Shown here one piece after another: positions 1 to 5,702 of a DNA stretch of 5,702 bases. Made by a program: the position numbers and the translations under genes. The notes beneath the pieces were generated by a model that searched no databases, was not told where the DNA came from, and saw only the letters and a program-made list of their open reading frames with translations. The DNA is from Methyloprofundus sp. (GTDB lineage: Bacteria; Pseudomonadota; Gammaproteobacteria; Methylococcales; Methylomonadaceae): assembly GCA_030619185.1 (NCBI GenBank), contig JAUXBW010000150.1, positions 1 to 5,702 on the forward strand. Direction: 5' to 3'. How positions within the stretch are numbered: the stretch's first letter is position 1; each line of letters opens with the position of its first letter.

Positions 1-225
1 AGCATTGAAGAACGTGTAAAAAAGATTGTCGCAGAGCAACTAGGTGTTAAAGAAGATATTGCTAATGATGCATCATTTGTAGATGATCTAGGCGCTGATT
101 CACTTGATACAGTAGAGTTAGTTATGGCTTTAGAAGAAGAATTCGAATGTGAAATTCCTGATGATGATGCGGAAAAAATCACAACTGTACAGCAAGCAAT
201 AGACTACGTAAACGCTAACGGCTAG
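1..225 (+). CDS. acpP: Acyl carrier protein, 3' part (start lies outside the window)
   Basis: Frame 1 reads 74 residues to a TAG stop and matches bacterial acyl carrier protein almost throughout, beginning [10 protein letters not shown] and ending DYVNANG. The phosphopantetheine attachment motif [11 protein letters not shown] is intact; its serine is residue 34 of the fragment (bases 100-102). The protein is small and very acidic, as the family is. By family knowledge it carries growing acyl chains as thioesters on a 4'-phosphopantetheine arm in the cytoplasm and feeds the FabF enzyme encoded next. Compared with E. coli AcpP, helix I and the DSL region align, with one residue fewer in the loop after GVK. 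Only the start codon and perhaps one or two residues are missing, because the window opens inside the gene. A hairpin lies just downstream. The identification is essentially certain. Confidence 0.97.
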   Translation, partial: SIEERVKKIVAEQLGVKEDIANDASFVDDLGADSLDTVELVMALEEEFECEIPDDDAEKITTVQQAIDYVNANG

Positions 226-243
226 TATCCTGGCTGTTATGAT

Positions 244-295
244 TTAATGGGCAATTAACGATTGCCCATTAATATCCCCTTCTTTTTTTCTTTCT
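244..295 (+). terminator. Hairpin plus T-rich tract between acpP and fabF (terminator or attenuator)
   Basis: A perfect 12-bp inverted repeat, TTAATGGGCAAT (244-255) and ATTGCCCATTAA (261-272), encloses a 5-base loop (taacg). Seven bases later comes a T-rich stretch (280-295) with seven consecutive T at 283-289. This fits a Rho-independent terminator. The distance between stem and T run is longer than usual, so it may be leaky and act as an attenuator that gives far more acpP than fabF transcript. That role is inference. No convincing promoter is visible between the hairpin and fabF, so fabF and the genes after it probably depend on readthrough. Confidence 0.72.
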
Positions 296-300
296 AATTC

Positions 301-303
301 AGG
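301..303 (+). promoter_or_regulatory. Weak ribosome binding site for the fabF TTG start
   Basis: AGG lies nine bases before the TTG at 313. It is the only Shine-Dalgarno-like triplet at a usable distance. An in-frame TAA at 295-297 rules out any longer start, so this weak site supports the TTG as the true initiation codon. Confidence 0.4.
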
Positions 304-312
304 TATCCTCCA

Positions 313-1557
313 TTGAGTACACGTCGCGTTGTTATTACAGGGCTAGGTGCAATTACGCCTCTTGCTAATACAGTTTCTGAAACATGGGATGGTATTATTA
401 ACGGAAAAAGTGGTATTAGTCCGATTGATTCCTTTGATATATCTTCTTTTGCCACAACCTTTGGCGGCGTTATCAGAAATTTTGATATCAGTGAATATAT
501 TCCGGCAAAAGATGCGAAACGTATGGATGGTATTATTCATTATGGTCTTGCCGCAGGGAGTCAGGCGATTGAAGATTCAGGGATAGAAGTCACAGAAAAA
601 AATGCGGAAAGAATAGGTGTTGCTATCGGTTCCGGTATCGGTGGAATCACAGGTATCGAAGAATGTTATGCGACTTACGCAAAAAGTGGTCCGCGGCGTA
701 TATCGCCTTTTTTTGTACCTGGAAATATCATTAATATGATTTCAGGGAACCTTTCCATTAAATATGGTTTAAAAGGTCCTAATTTTGCCATAGTCACAGC
801 CTGTACCACAGGAACACATAATATCGGTGATGCTTCTCGCCTGATCAAATACGGGGATGCAGACGTTATGGTTGCTGGTGGAGCAGAGCGTTGCACATCG
901 TCCGCTACAGCAATGGGAGGCTTTTGTTCGGCAAAAGCGCTTTCTCGTCGTAATGATGACCCACAGGCTGCAAGTCGTCCCTGGGATAAAGACCGTGATG
1001 GCTTTGTCTTAAGTGATGGATCAGGCGTGGTCGTTCTGGAAGAGCTGGAGCATGCGAAAGCACGCGGTGCTAAAATTTATGCTGAAGTGGTGGGTTATGG
1101 TATGAGTGGCGATGCCTACCATATGACAACGCCATCAGTGGGTGGCGAAGGTGCTGCTCGGTGCATGAAAAATGCCTTGCGCGATGCTGGTATAAATCCA
1201 ACTGATGTAGATTATATCAACGCTCATGGCACATCTACATCTGCAGGTGATTTAGGTGAGACTCAGGCGATGAAAGCAGCATTAGGCGATCATGCTTATA
1301 AAGTCGCAGTGAGTTCCACAAAATCAATGATTGGTCATTTACTGGGTGCTGCAGGTGGTATTGAAGCAGTATTTAGTGCCTTAAGTATTAAAAATCAAAT
1401 CGCCCCGCCGACGATTAATCTTGAAAATCAGGATCCTGAATGTGACCTGGATTTTGTACCCAATACAGCGCGTGACATGAAAATTGATATTGCCATTTCT
1501 AACTCATTTGGTTTTGGTGGTACTAACGGTTCATTGGTTTTCAAGCGTTATGAATAG
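313..1557 (+). CDS. fabF: Beta-ketoacyl-ACP synthase II (KAS II)
   Basis: The 414-residue protein condenses malonyl-ACP with acyl-ACP to extend fatty acids by two carbons in the cytoplasm. FabF is also the enzyme that elongates C16:1 to C18:1. The length fits the family (E. coli 413). The thiolase-fold catalytic triad is complete: Cys164 in the context [11 protein letters not shown], His305 in [11 protein letters not shown], and His342 in [15 protein letters not shown]. The C-terminal loop [12 protein letters not shown] is also intact. The N-terminus [16 protein letters not shown] matches KAS II exactly if translation starts at TTG 313. No in-frame ATG occurs until about residue 71, and a TAA lies just upstream at 295-297, so TTG is the only reasonable start. 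The acpP-fabF pairing is classical and separates it from FabB, which usually lies elsewhere. I see no frameshift or missing key residue. Confidence 0.97.
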   Translation: MSTRRVVITGLGAITPLANTVSETWDGIINGKSGISPIDSFDISSFATTFGGVIRNFDISEYIPAKDAKRMDGIIHYGLAAGSQAIEDSGIEVTEKNAERIGVAIGSGIGGITGIEECYATYAKSGPRRISPFFVPGNIINMISGNLSIKYGLKGPNFAIVTACTTGTHNIGDASRLIKYGDADVMVAGGAERCTSSATAMGGFCSAKALSRRNDDPQAASRPWDKDRDGFVLSDGSGVVVLEELEHAKARGAKIYAEVVGYGMSGDAYHMTTPSVGGEGAARCMKNALRDAGINPTDVDYINAHGTSTSAGDLGETQAMKAALGDHAYKVAVSSTKSMIGHLLGAAGGIEAVFSALSIKNQIAPPTINLENQDPECDLDFVPNTARDMKIDIAISNSFGFGGTNGSLVFKRYE

Positions 1558-1566
1558 ATAATCCCT

Positions 1567-1570
1567 AGGT
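1567..1570 (+). promoter_or_regulatory. Ribosome binding site favouring the pabC ATG at 1577
   Basis: AGGT follows the fabF stop; the last G of AGG is seven bases before ATG 1577 but only one base before the alternative TTG at 1571. This spacing picks the ATG as the start and makes the TTG implausible. Confidence 0.5.
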
Positions 1571-1576
1571 TTGCTG

Positions 1577-2410
1577 ATGATCTTAATCAATGGCGAACTC
1601 AAAAGCACGCTGGCAATAACTGACCGAGGTTTGCACTATGGTGATGGTTTATTTGAAACCATCGAAGTTGTGCTAGGCCGGCCTGTTTTTTTAAGGCAAC
1701 ACTTGGCGCGTTTAAAAACAGGCTGCCAGACACTGAAAATCCCCTATCCAGATGAAACTCTTCTGCTGGATGAACTTAAGCAAGTCAGTACAGGCTGCAA
1801 GCAAGGCGTTATAAAATTAATGTTGACTCGTGGTTCAGGTGGGCGAGGGTACCGCCAGCCAGAGATGTTAAAACCTACCCGAATTATTGCCTTACACCCC
1901 TATCCCGATTACCCGGAAAATTTCAAAACACAAGGCATCCAAGCGCGCTTTTGTACAAGTCGCTTAGGACTTAATCCACTATTGGCTGGGATAAAGCATA
2001 ACAATCGCCTAGAGCAGGTATTAGCCCGCGCTGAATGGCAGGATGAATTTCAGGAAGGGTTGATGCTTAATCTACATGAGCATGTTATTGAAGGCACGAT
2101 GAGTAATCTGTTTATTGTCAAAGAACAAATAATCTACACGCCAGAGATTAGCGTCTCAGGAATAAAAGGGGTGATGCGCCAGATTATTATCCGCATTGCC
2201 GAACAAAACAATATACCCATTCAGGAAGCTTTGTTAACCAAGGACTTAGTTCTGCAGGCGGATGAATTATTTGTTAGTAATTCAGTGATTGGCATCTGGC
2301 CTATTAGATTATTAGCAAATAAATCCTACCCGGTTGGCAAGTTGACACAAAAAATAATGGCTCTTATCAAGGGCTATAAGGCAAAAGATAGCGCTTATGA
2401 TATTACGTAG
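1577..2410 (+). CDS. pabC: 4-amino-4-deoxychorismate lyase (class IV PLP enzyme)
   Basis: A class IV PLP-dependent enzyme of about 277 residues. By family and context it releases pyruvate from 4-amino-4-deoxychorismate to give p-aminobenzoate for folate synthesis. The N-terminus MILINGEL continues into TDRGLHYGDGLFETIEV, the class IV signature. The likely PLP-binding lysine is Lys140 (counted from ATG 1577) in AGIKHNNRLEQVLAR. The cofactor-phosphate segment EGTMSNLF and the late motif SNSVIGIWPI, typical of this lyase, follow. A TTG at 1571 would add two residues, but the ribosome binding site and the family N-terminus favour ATG 1577. Branched-chain or D-amino-acid aminotransferases share the fold and are the alternative. 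The position between fabF and mltG, standard for pabC in gammaproteobacteria, makes the lyase much more likely. The 3' end overlaps mltG by 14 bases. Confidence 0.92.
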   Translation: MILINGELKSTLAITDRGLHYGDGLFETIEVVLGRPVFLRQHLARLKTGCQTLKIPYPDETLLLDELKQVSTGCKQGVIKLMLTRGSGGRGYRQPEMLKPTRIIALHPYPDYPENFKTQGIQARFCTSRLGLNPLLAGIKHNNRLEQVLARAEWQDEFQEGLMLNLHEHVIEGTMSNLFIVKEQIIYTPEISVSGIKGVMRQIIIRIAEQNNIPIQEALLTKDLVLQADELFVSNSVIGIWPIRLLANKSYPVGKLTQKIMALIKGYKAKDSAYDIT

Positions 2411-3404
2411 TATTGCGATCTTATTTTTAGTCTTAAGTGCAGCTCTAGCCTGGGCATGGCAGGACTATCAGAGGTTTATCGAACAACCACTGATAGTCCA
2501 GCAACCACTTGTTATAGATATTGCAAACGGGAGTTCCTTTCGCAGTATTATCCAGCAGCTTAATACCCAGTTGGGTTTTCAGCGGGCTGATATTGATCAG
2601 CTCTGGTTTAAAATACTGGCGCGTCAGCAAGGCTTGATCAATCAATTAAAAGCAGGTGAGTATCAACTCCCTGTGGGCATGACAGCCAAAGAGTTTCTGG
2701 TTTTACTCAGTAGTGGGGCGGTTCTGCAACACAGTATTACTTTTCCTGAAGGTTGGACGTTTAAGCAGTTACGTCAGGAACTGGAGGCGGATAAAAATCT
2801 TAAAATTACATTATCTGAACTAAGCGATGTAGAAATTTTACAAAAACTAGGCAGTGATTATACGCACCCCGAGGGTTTGTTTTTTCCTGATACCTATCGC
2901 TTTGAAAAGCATACGACAGATTTAGTTATATTGCAGCAAGCCTACCAAAAAATGCAGCAGGTACTCAGCGAGCAATGGGCAAACAAAGCGCAAGACCTAC
3001 CGTTAAAAACAGCGTATCAAGCCTTGATATTGGCTTCGATTGTAGAAAAAGAAACCGGAGTTGCATTTGAGCGCCCCGAGATTGCAGGTGTCTTCATCCG
3101 CAGGCTCAATAAGGGTATGCGCTTACAGACCGACCCTACGGTAATCTATGGTATGGGAGATAGCTATCAGGGTAATATTCGTAAAAAAGATTTACAAACC
3201 CTGACACCTTATAATACCTATCGCATCAATGGTTTGCCACCGACCCCCATTGCCATGCCAGGTGCACAGGCAATTAATGCGGTATTACACCCGGCGCAAG
3301 GCAATAGCCTGTACTTTGTAGCCAGTGGCGATGGCAGGCATACTTTTTCAGCCAATCTAGCTGAACATAACCGGGCAGTTCAAGCCTTTCTAAGGAAACG
3401 TTAA
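2397..3404 (+). CDS. mltG: Endolytic murein transglycosylase MltG (YceG family)
   Basis: The 335-residue protein is close to the E. coli length of 340. A single N-terminal hydrophobic segment (about residues 4-21, ILRSIAILFLVLSAALAW) anchors it in the inner membrane with the rest in the periplasm. The YceG domain follows: a LysM-like subdomain around residues 38-110 with GEYQLPVGMT, then the catalytic region. The active-site glutamate is Glu218 in LASIVEKETGV, and QTDPTVIYGMG and TPYNTYRINGLPPTPIAMPG downstream are highly conserved. In E. coli MltG cuts nascent glycan strands and is thought to end their elongation. The start codon lies inside the 3' end of pabC (14-base overlap), with no strong ribosome binding site at normal spacing, so translation is probably coupled to pabC. 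All key residues are present. Confidence 0.95.
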   Translation: MILRSIAILFLVLSAALAWAWQDYQRFIEQPLIVQQPLVIDIANGSSFRSIIQQLNTQLGFQRADIDQLWFKILARQQGLINQLKAGEYQLPVGMTAKEFLVLLSSGAVLQHSITFPEGWTFKQLRQELEADKNLKITLSELSDVEILQKLGSDYTHPEGLFFPDTYRFEKHTTDLVILQQAYQKMQQVLSEQWANKAQDLPLKTAYQALILASIVEKETGVAFERPEIAGVFIRRLNKGMRLQTDPTVIYGMGDSYQGNIRKKDLQTLTPYNTYRINGLPPTPIAMPGAQAINAVLHPAQGNSLYFVASGDGRHTFSANLAEHNRAVQAFLRKR

Positions 3405-4030
3405 TGATAGCAGGGCGATTTATTACTATGGAAGGCGGAGAAGGCGTAGGTAAAACGACCAATATTACCTATATACAAAGCCTGCTTAAGGAACAGAACA
3501 TTCAGGTTCTATTAACTCGTGAACCAGGAGGGACGGCTTTGGCCGAAAGTATAAGGCAATTATTACTGGATAAAGAACAGGAAGCCATTGCTGAGCAAAC
3601 CGAATTATTGATGATGTTTGCTGCACGAGCGCAACATATCAAGCACGTCATACAGCCAGCGTTAGAGCAAGGAATCTGGGTGTTGTGTGATCGCTTTACC
3701 GATGCCACTTATGCCTATCAGGGGGGCGGCAGGAATATAGCTTTGTCCACCATTCAATGGCTAGAAAACTTTGTTCAGGCTGATTTACGCCCGGATTTAA
3801 CTTTATTGCTGGATGCGCCTATACAGCTTGGAATGCAGAGGGCGCAGCAACGCGGTAAGCTGGATCGCTTTGAGTCTGAAAAAATGGCTTTTTTTGCAAA
3901 AGTGCGCGAGGCTTATTTAAGTATTGCCGAACAGCAACCGCAACGAGTGAAAATCATTGATGCCACGCAAAGCCTGGCATGTGTGCAAAACCAGATCAAA
4001 CAAACACTAGCCCCGTTTATGTATGAGTGA
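3404..4030 (+). CDS. tmk: Thymidylate kinase
   Basis: The 208-residue protein phosphorylates dTMP to dTDP with ATP in the cytoplasm, an essential step in dTTP supply. The P-loop GGEGVGKTT lies at residues 11-19, the TREPGGT motif at 38-44, and the DR(F/Y) motif with thymidine-binding residues at 96-109 (DRFTDATYAYQGGG). The lid region RGKLDRFE at 150-157 carries arginines and a lysine, as in E. coli-type enzymes. Its ATG overlaps the last base of the mltG stop (TAATG). A good ribosome binding site, AAGGA at 3392-3396, sits seven bases upstream, so this gene need not rely only on coupling. The neighbour holB is the usual partner. The length is that of the family (E. coli 213). Confidence 0.96.
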   Translation: MIAGRFITMEGGEGVGKTTNITYIQSLLKEQNIQVLLTREPGGTALAESIRQLLLDKEQEAIAEQTELLMMFAARAQHIKHVIQPALEQGIWVLCDRFTDATYAYQGGGRNIALSTIQWLENFVQADLRPDLTLLLDAPIQLGMQRAQQRGKLDRFESEKMAFFAKVREAYLSIAEQQPQRVKIIDATQSLACVQNQIKQTLAPFMYE

Positions 4031-5006
4031 CAAAAACTATCCCTGGCATCAGGCTTATTGGCAGCACTTAGCCGCCTATGTAAAACAGCAACGCATTCCG
4101 CAGGCACTGTTGATTAATGGGGTTGCAGGGTTAGGTAAGCAGCAGCTGGCGGAGCAATTTGCGCAATATTTAATTTGTACAGATAAGCAGGAACAGACCT
4201 ATTGCGGACATTGTGCCAGCTGTAAATTATTTGTTGCCGGTACACATCCAGATTACATTCTGCTGCAGCCAGAAGAGCCTGGGAAGGCGATTGGCGTAGA
4301 TTTAATCAGACAGCTTATAGCTAAACTAGTCTTAAAGCCTCAATACAGTGCTTATCGTGTGGTGCTCATAACGCCAGCAGAGCAGATGAATATAAATTCT
4401 ACCAATGCCTTTCTGAAATGTCTGGAGGAGCCGCCCGAGCGCACGGTTTTTTTGTTGCTGACAGAGAGAATGCAGGCTTTGCCCGCGACCATTAGAAGTC
4501 GTTGTCAGAAATTGTTAATACAGCCTCCTGATATTGAGAAATCCCGGCTCTGGTTACAGGAGCAGGGTGTTGGAGAGCAGCAGCAATTGTTATTGCGTCT
4601 GGCACAAGGGGCACCACTCATGGCTCTGTCTTATGTACAGGAAAATGTGTTAGCGCAACGTAATAGTCGCTTTGATGAGTGGCAAAAAATCTCTCTCGCT
4701 AAAGCATGTCCGGTTCAAATCGCAGAGAAGTGGCACAAACTCCCGGCTAATCAGTTAATACAGTGGCTGATTAGTTGGACTGAAGATATGATCAAGTGTC
4801 ATTTTCAAGCAGATAAAAGCCTGTTACTGAACCAGGATGTAGAACAACCCCTGCGTGGCTTGGCCAAGCGACTCGACTTAAATAGATTATTTGATTTTTA
4901 TAGTCTATTATTAAAAGATACGTATAGAATAAATAGGCAACTTAATAAGCAGATATTATTTGAAGAGCTGTTAATTACCTGGTCACAGGCAAGCATAGAT
5001 AAATAA
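4023..5006 (+). CDS. holB: DNA polymerase III subunit delta' (clamp loader)
   Basis: The 327-residue protein is an AAA+ subunit of the clamp-loader complex that places the beta sliding clamp on primed DNA; E. coli delta' has 334 residues. The P-loop-like segment GVAGLGKQQLAEQFA (residues 33-47) has Gln40 where a true Walker A has Ser or Thr, in line with delta' not hydrolysing ATP. A zinc module with four cysteines follows (Cys52, 61, 64, 67; spacing CX8CX2CX2C). The conserved stretch NAFLKCLEEPPERTVFLLLT (129-147) leads to the arginine-finger motif SRCQ at 159-162. The C-terminal helical part (about 175-327) is more divergent, as is normal. Its ATG lies within the tmk 3' end (8-base overlap, ATGAGTGA), which suggests coupled translation. 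Overlap with tmk and pilZ next door is the standard arrangement. Confidence 0.94.
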   Translation: MSDKNYPWHQAYWQHLAAYVKQQRIPQALLINGVAGLGKQQLAEQFAQYLICTDKQEQTYCGHCASCKLFVAGTHPDYILLQPEEPGKAIGVDLIRQLIAKLVLKPQYSAYRVVLITPAEQMNINSTNAFLKCLEEPPERTVFLLLTERMQALPATIRSRCQKLLIQPPDIEKSRLWLQEQGVGEQQQLLLRLAQGAPLMALSYVQENVLAQRNSRFDEWQKISLAKACPVQIAEKWHKLPANQLIQWLISWTEDMIKCHFQADKSLLLNQDVEQPLRGLAKRLDLNRLFDFYSLLLKDTYRINRQLNKQILFEELLITWSQASIDK

Positions 5007-5007
5007 A

Positions 5008-5358
5008 ATGGCAGAATCATCCGCACGGCAAGGGGTTTTATCTCTGGCCATCAAAGAAAAACATGCGTTATATACCGCTTATATGCCTTTTGTCGAAAAT
5101 GGCGGCTTATTTATTCCGACCAATCGTGAATATAAAATGGGTCAGGAGGTCTTTATGTTGCTTAATTTAATGGAAGAGACTGAGCGCCTGCCTATTGCAG
5201 GGAAAGTGATCTGGGTAACGCCATCAGGGGCACAAGGCTATCGAACAGCAGGCATTGGTGTACAGTTCAGCGACCAGGATGGTGGCATGGCAAGAAATAA
5301 AATTGAAACCTATCTCGCGGGTACTTTAGAGTCAGAGCGCTCTACGCATACCATGTAG
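5008..5358 (+). CDS. pilZ: Type IV pilus assembly protein PilZ
   Basis: The 116-residue protein resembles P. aeruginosa PilZ (118 residues) over its whole length. Recognisable blocks are LYTAYMPFVENGGLFIPT (21-38), ERLPIAGKVIWVTPSGAQG (59-77), AGIGVQF (81-87), RNKIETYLAG (95-104) and the end THTM. This is the founding PilZ subfamily. It lacks the RxxxR and D/NxSxxG residues of cyclic-di-GMP receptors and acts in pilus biogenesis, in Xanthomonas through FimX and PilB; that partner role is family knowledge. The ATG is one base after the holB stop with no clear ribosome binding site, so translation is probably coupled. The TAG stop is part of the GTAG that opens the downstream palindromic repeat, yet the C-terminus still matches the family, so the gene appears intact. 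Confidence 0.95.
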   Translation: MAESSARQGVLSLAIKEKHALYTAYMPFVENGGLFIPTNREYKMGQEVFMLLNLMEETERLPIAGKVIWVTPSGAQGYRTAGIGVQFSDQDGGMARNKIETYLAGTLESERSTHTM

Positions 5359-5432
5359 CCCGTATGCAGCCTGCGTAATACGGGATTTGGAAGCACTATC
5401 TTCCTGTATTTCGTAAGCTACATACAGGCTAC
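5355..5432. repeat. REP-like inverted pair (BIME-like), also a possible bidirectional terminator
   Basis: Two 30-base units face each other (5355-5384 and 5403-5432) and match at 24 of 30 positions when one is reversed. Each begins on its own strand with GTAG and then holds a perfect 7-bp stem with a 12-base loop: CCCGTAT/ATACGGG (5359-5365 and 5378-5384) and CCTGTAT/ATACAGG (5403-5409 and 5422-5428). The 18-base spacer contributes a further stem, GGAAG/CTTCC (5389-5393 and 5400-5404). GTAG followed by an imperfect hairpin is the layout of REP elements mobilised by RAYT (TnpA-REP) transposases, and an inverted pair is the usual BIME arrangement. No RAYT gene is present here. The element sits between pilZ and a gene remnant on the opposite strand, where it could stop transcription from both sides; that function is inference. 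The family name in this organism is unknown. Confidence 0.75.
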
Positions 5433-5456
5433 GTTTTAAGACCATCTTCTAAAACG
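5432..5456. terminator. Small inverted repeat at the ssb 3' end
   Basis: CGTTTTA (5432-5438) and TAAAACG (5450-5456) form a perfect 7-bp inverted repeat with an 11-base loop. It spans the stop codon of the ssb remnant and starts on the last base of the REP-like pair. The stem is AT-rich and no proper T tract follows on either strand, so a terminator role is weakly supported. Confidence 0.25.
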
Positions 5457-5556
5457 GTACATCATCATAGCTATCAGCCGCTGGGTAATCAGCTTGTGTG
5501 GTGGGTTGCTGCTGAGGTTGATATTTTTGTTGTGGCTGGGCAACACTACTTTCAGA
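5449..5556 (-). pseudogene. ssb: 3' remnant of the single-stranded DNA-binding protein gene
   Basis: Reading the - strand, about 35 codons end with ADSYDDVPF and a TAG stop at 5451-5449. The Q/P-rich stretch (AQPQQKYQPQQQPTTQADYP) followed by an acidic tip ending in Pro-Phe is the hallmark of the SSB tail, which binds many replication and repair proteins. The OB-fold DNA-binding domain is missing. The same frame stays open upstream only to a TGA at 5601-5599, through sequence that no longer looks like SSB (DQSKFPEIRC). The gene is therefore cut off at roughly 5550-5580, apparently by the mobile-element sequence described next. SSB is essential, so an intact copy is expected elsewhere (inference). 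The exact 5' edge given here is approximate. Confidence 0.72.
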
Positions 5557-5575
5557 GCACCTGATCTCGGGGAAT

Positions 5576-5702
5576 TTACTTTGATCCCAGTTTAAAAATC
5601 ATCCTTAAATTTGTTCGCGGAAACTTTGTTTCTGTGCTATTGAGTTCATCACATAGTTTTTGTATAGCAATATCATAACTCCGATTGGCCAAATGGTGTA
5701 AA
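5576..5702 (-). CDS. C-terminal end of a probable transposase (runs off the window)
   Basis: The - strand frame is open from the window edge to a TAA stop at 5578-5576 and gives 41 residues. They include CDELNSTETKFPRTN and end LRMIFKLGSK. The pattern TET-F-P-x-T-N-L-R followed by a short hydrophobic and basic end resembles, from memory, the C-terminus of certain DDE-type insertion-sequence transposases; I cannot name the family with certainty. It is in a different frame from the ssb remnant and lies just upstream of it on the same strand, as expected if an insertion sequence entered ssb and its right end lies near 5550-5575. No catalytic residues can be assessed because the rest lies outside the window. 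A degenerate relic or an unrelated hypothetical protein are alternatives. Confidence 0.45.
   Translation of the reverse strand, partial: LHHLANRSYDIAIQKLCDELNSTETKFPRTNLRMIFKLGSK

Noticed and set aside
343..540. Minus-strand open frame inside fabF, and similar frames within mltG, tmk and holB.
   Set aside because: They lie opposite well-recognised genes, have no recognisable motifs and no ribosome binding sites; they are shadows of the real reading frames.
1571..1576. TTG at 1571 as an earlier pabC start (adds Met-Leu).
   Set aside because: It sits one base after the AGG, too close for initiation, while ATG 1577 has a 7-base spacer and gives the usual family N-terminus MILINGEL.
4119..4148. 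Degenerate P-loop in HolB (Gln where Ser/Thr is expected) as a sign of a damaged gene.
   Set aside because: Delta' subunits commonly have a non-functional Walker A and do not hydrolyse ATP, so this is normal for the family.
5008..5358. PilZ as a cyclic-di-GMP receptor.
   Set aside because: The RxxxR and D/NxSxxG binding residues are absent; the sequence belongs to the pilus-assembly PilZ type, which does not bind the nucleotide.
5355..5432. The palindromic pair as a CRISPR repeat or an attachment site.
   Set aside because: There are only two units, they are inverted and not direct, there is no spacer series, and no integrase or tRNA gene is nearby.

Overview
This window is a compact gammaproteobacterial housekeeping locus in the order acpP-fabF-pabC-mltG-tmk-holB-pilZ, all on the + strand. 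It joins type II fatty acid synthesis, folate synthesis, cell-wall processing, dTMP supply, the replisome clamp loader and type IV pilus assembly. The same order is known from Pseudomonas and many other gammaproteobacteria. The acyl carrier protein and PilZ sequences are clearly of that class: PilZ resembles the P. aeruginosa protein down to its last four residues (THTM). The DNA is fairly AT-rich, judged by eye. A methanotroph or sulfur-oxidiser type gammaproteobacterium would fit, but the genus cannot be settled from this window.

Layout. Positions 1-225 are the 3' part of acpP, lacking its start. A strong hairpin followed by a T-rich tract (244-295) separates it from fabF, which starts at a TTG codon. 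From fabF to pilZ the genes are packed tightly: a 19-base gap before pabC, then a 14-base overlap, a 1-base overlap, an 8-base overlap and a 1-base gap. They are therefore probably co-transcribed and partly translationally coupled. No tRNA, rRNA or CRISPR is visible.

The conserved order breaks after pilZ. Many relatives carry tatD here. Instead, a 78-base palindromic element made of two inverted REP-like hairpins, each flanked by GTAG, begins inside the last codons of pilZ; its GTAG supplies the pilZ stop codon. On the - strand there follows the last ~35 codons of a single-stranded-DNA-binding protein gene, ending in the acidic DDVPF tip. This is cut off and replaced upstream by what looks like the 3' end of a transposase gene that runs out of the window. 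This right end (5355-5702) is the only accessory or rearranged part.

No novel multi-gene system is visible. The points worth a second look are the REP-like pair fused to the pilZ stop, the ssb/transposase junction, and the hairpin between acpP and fabF.
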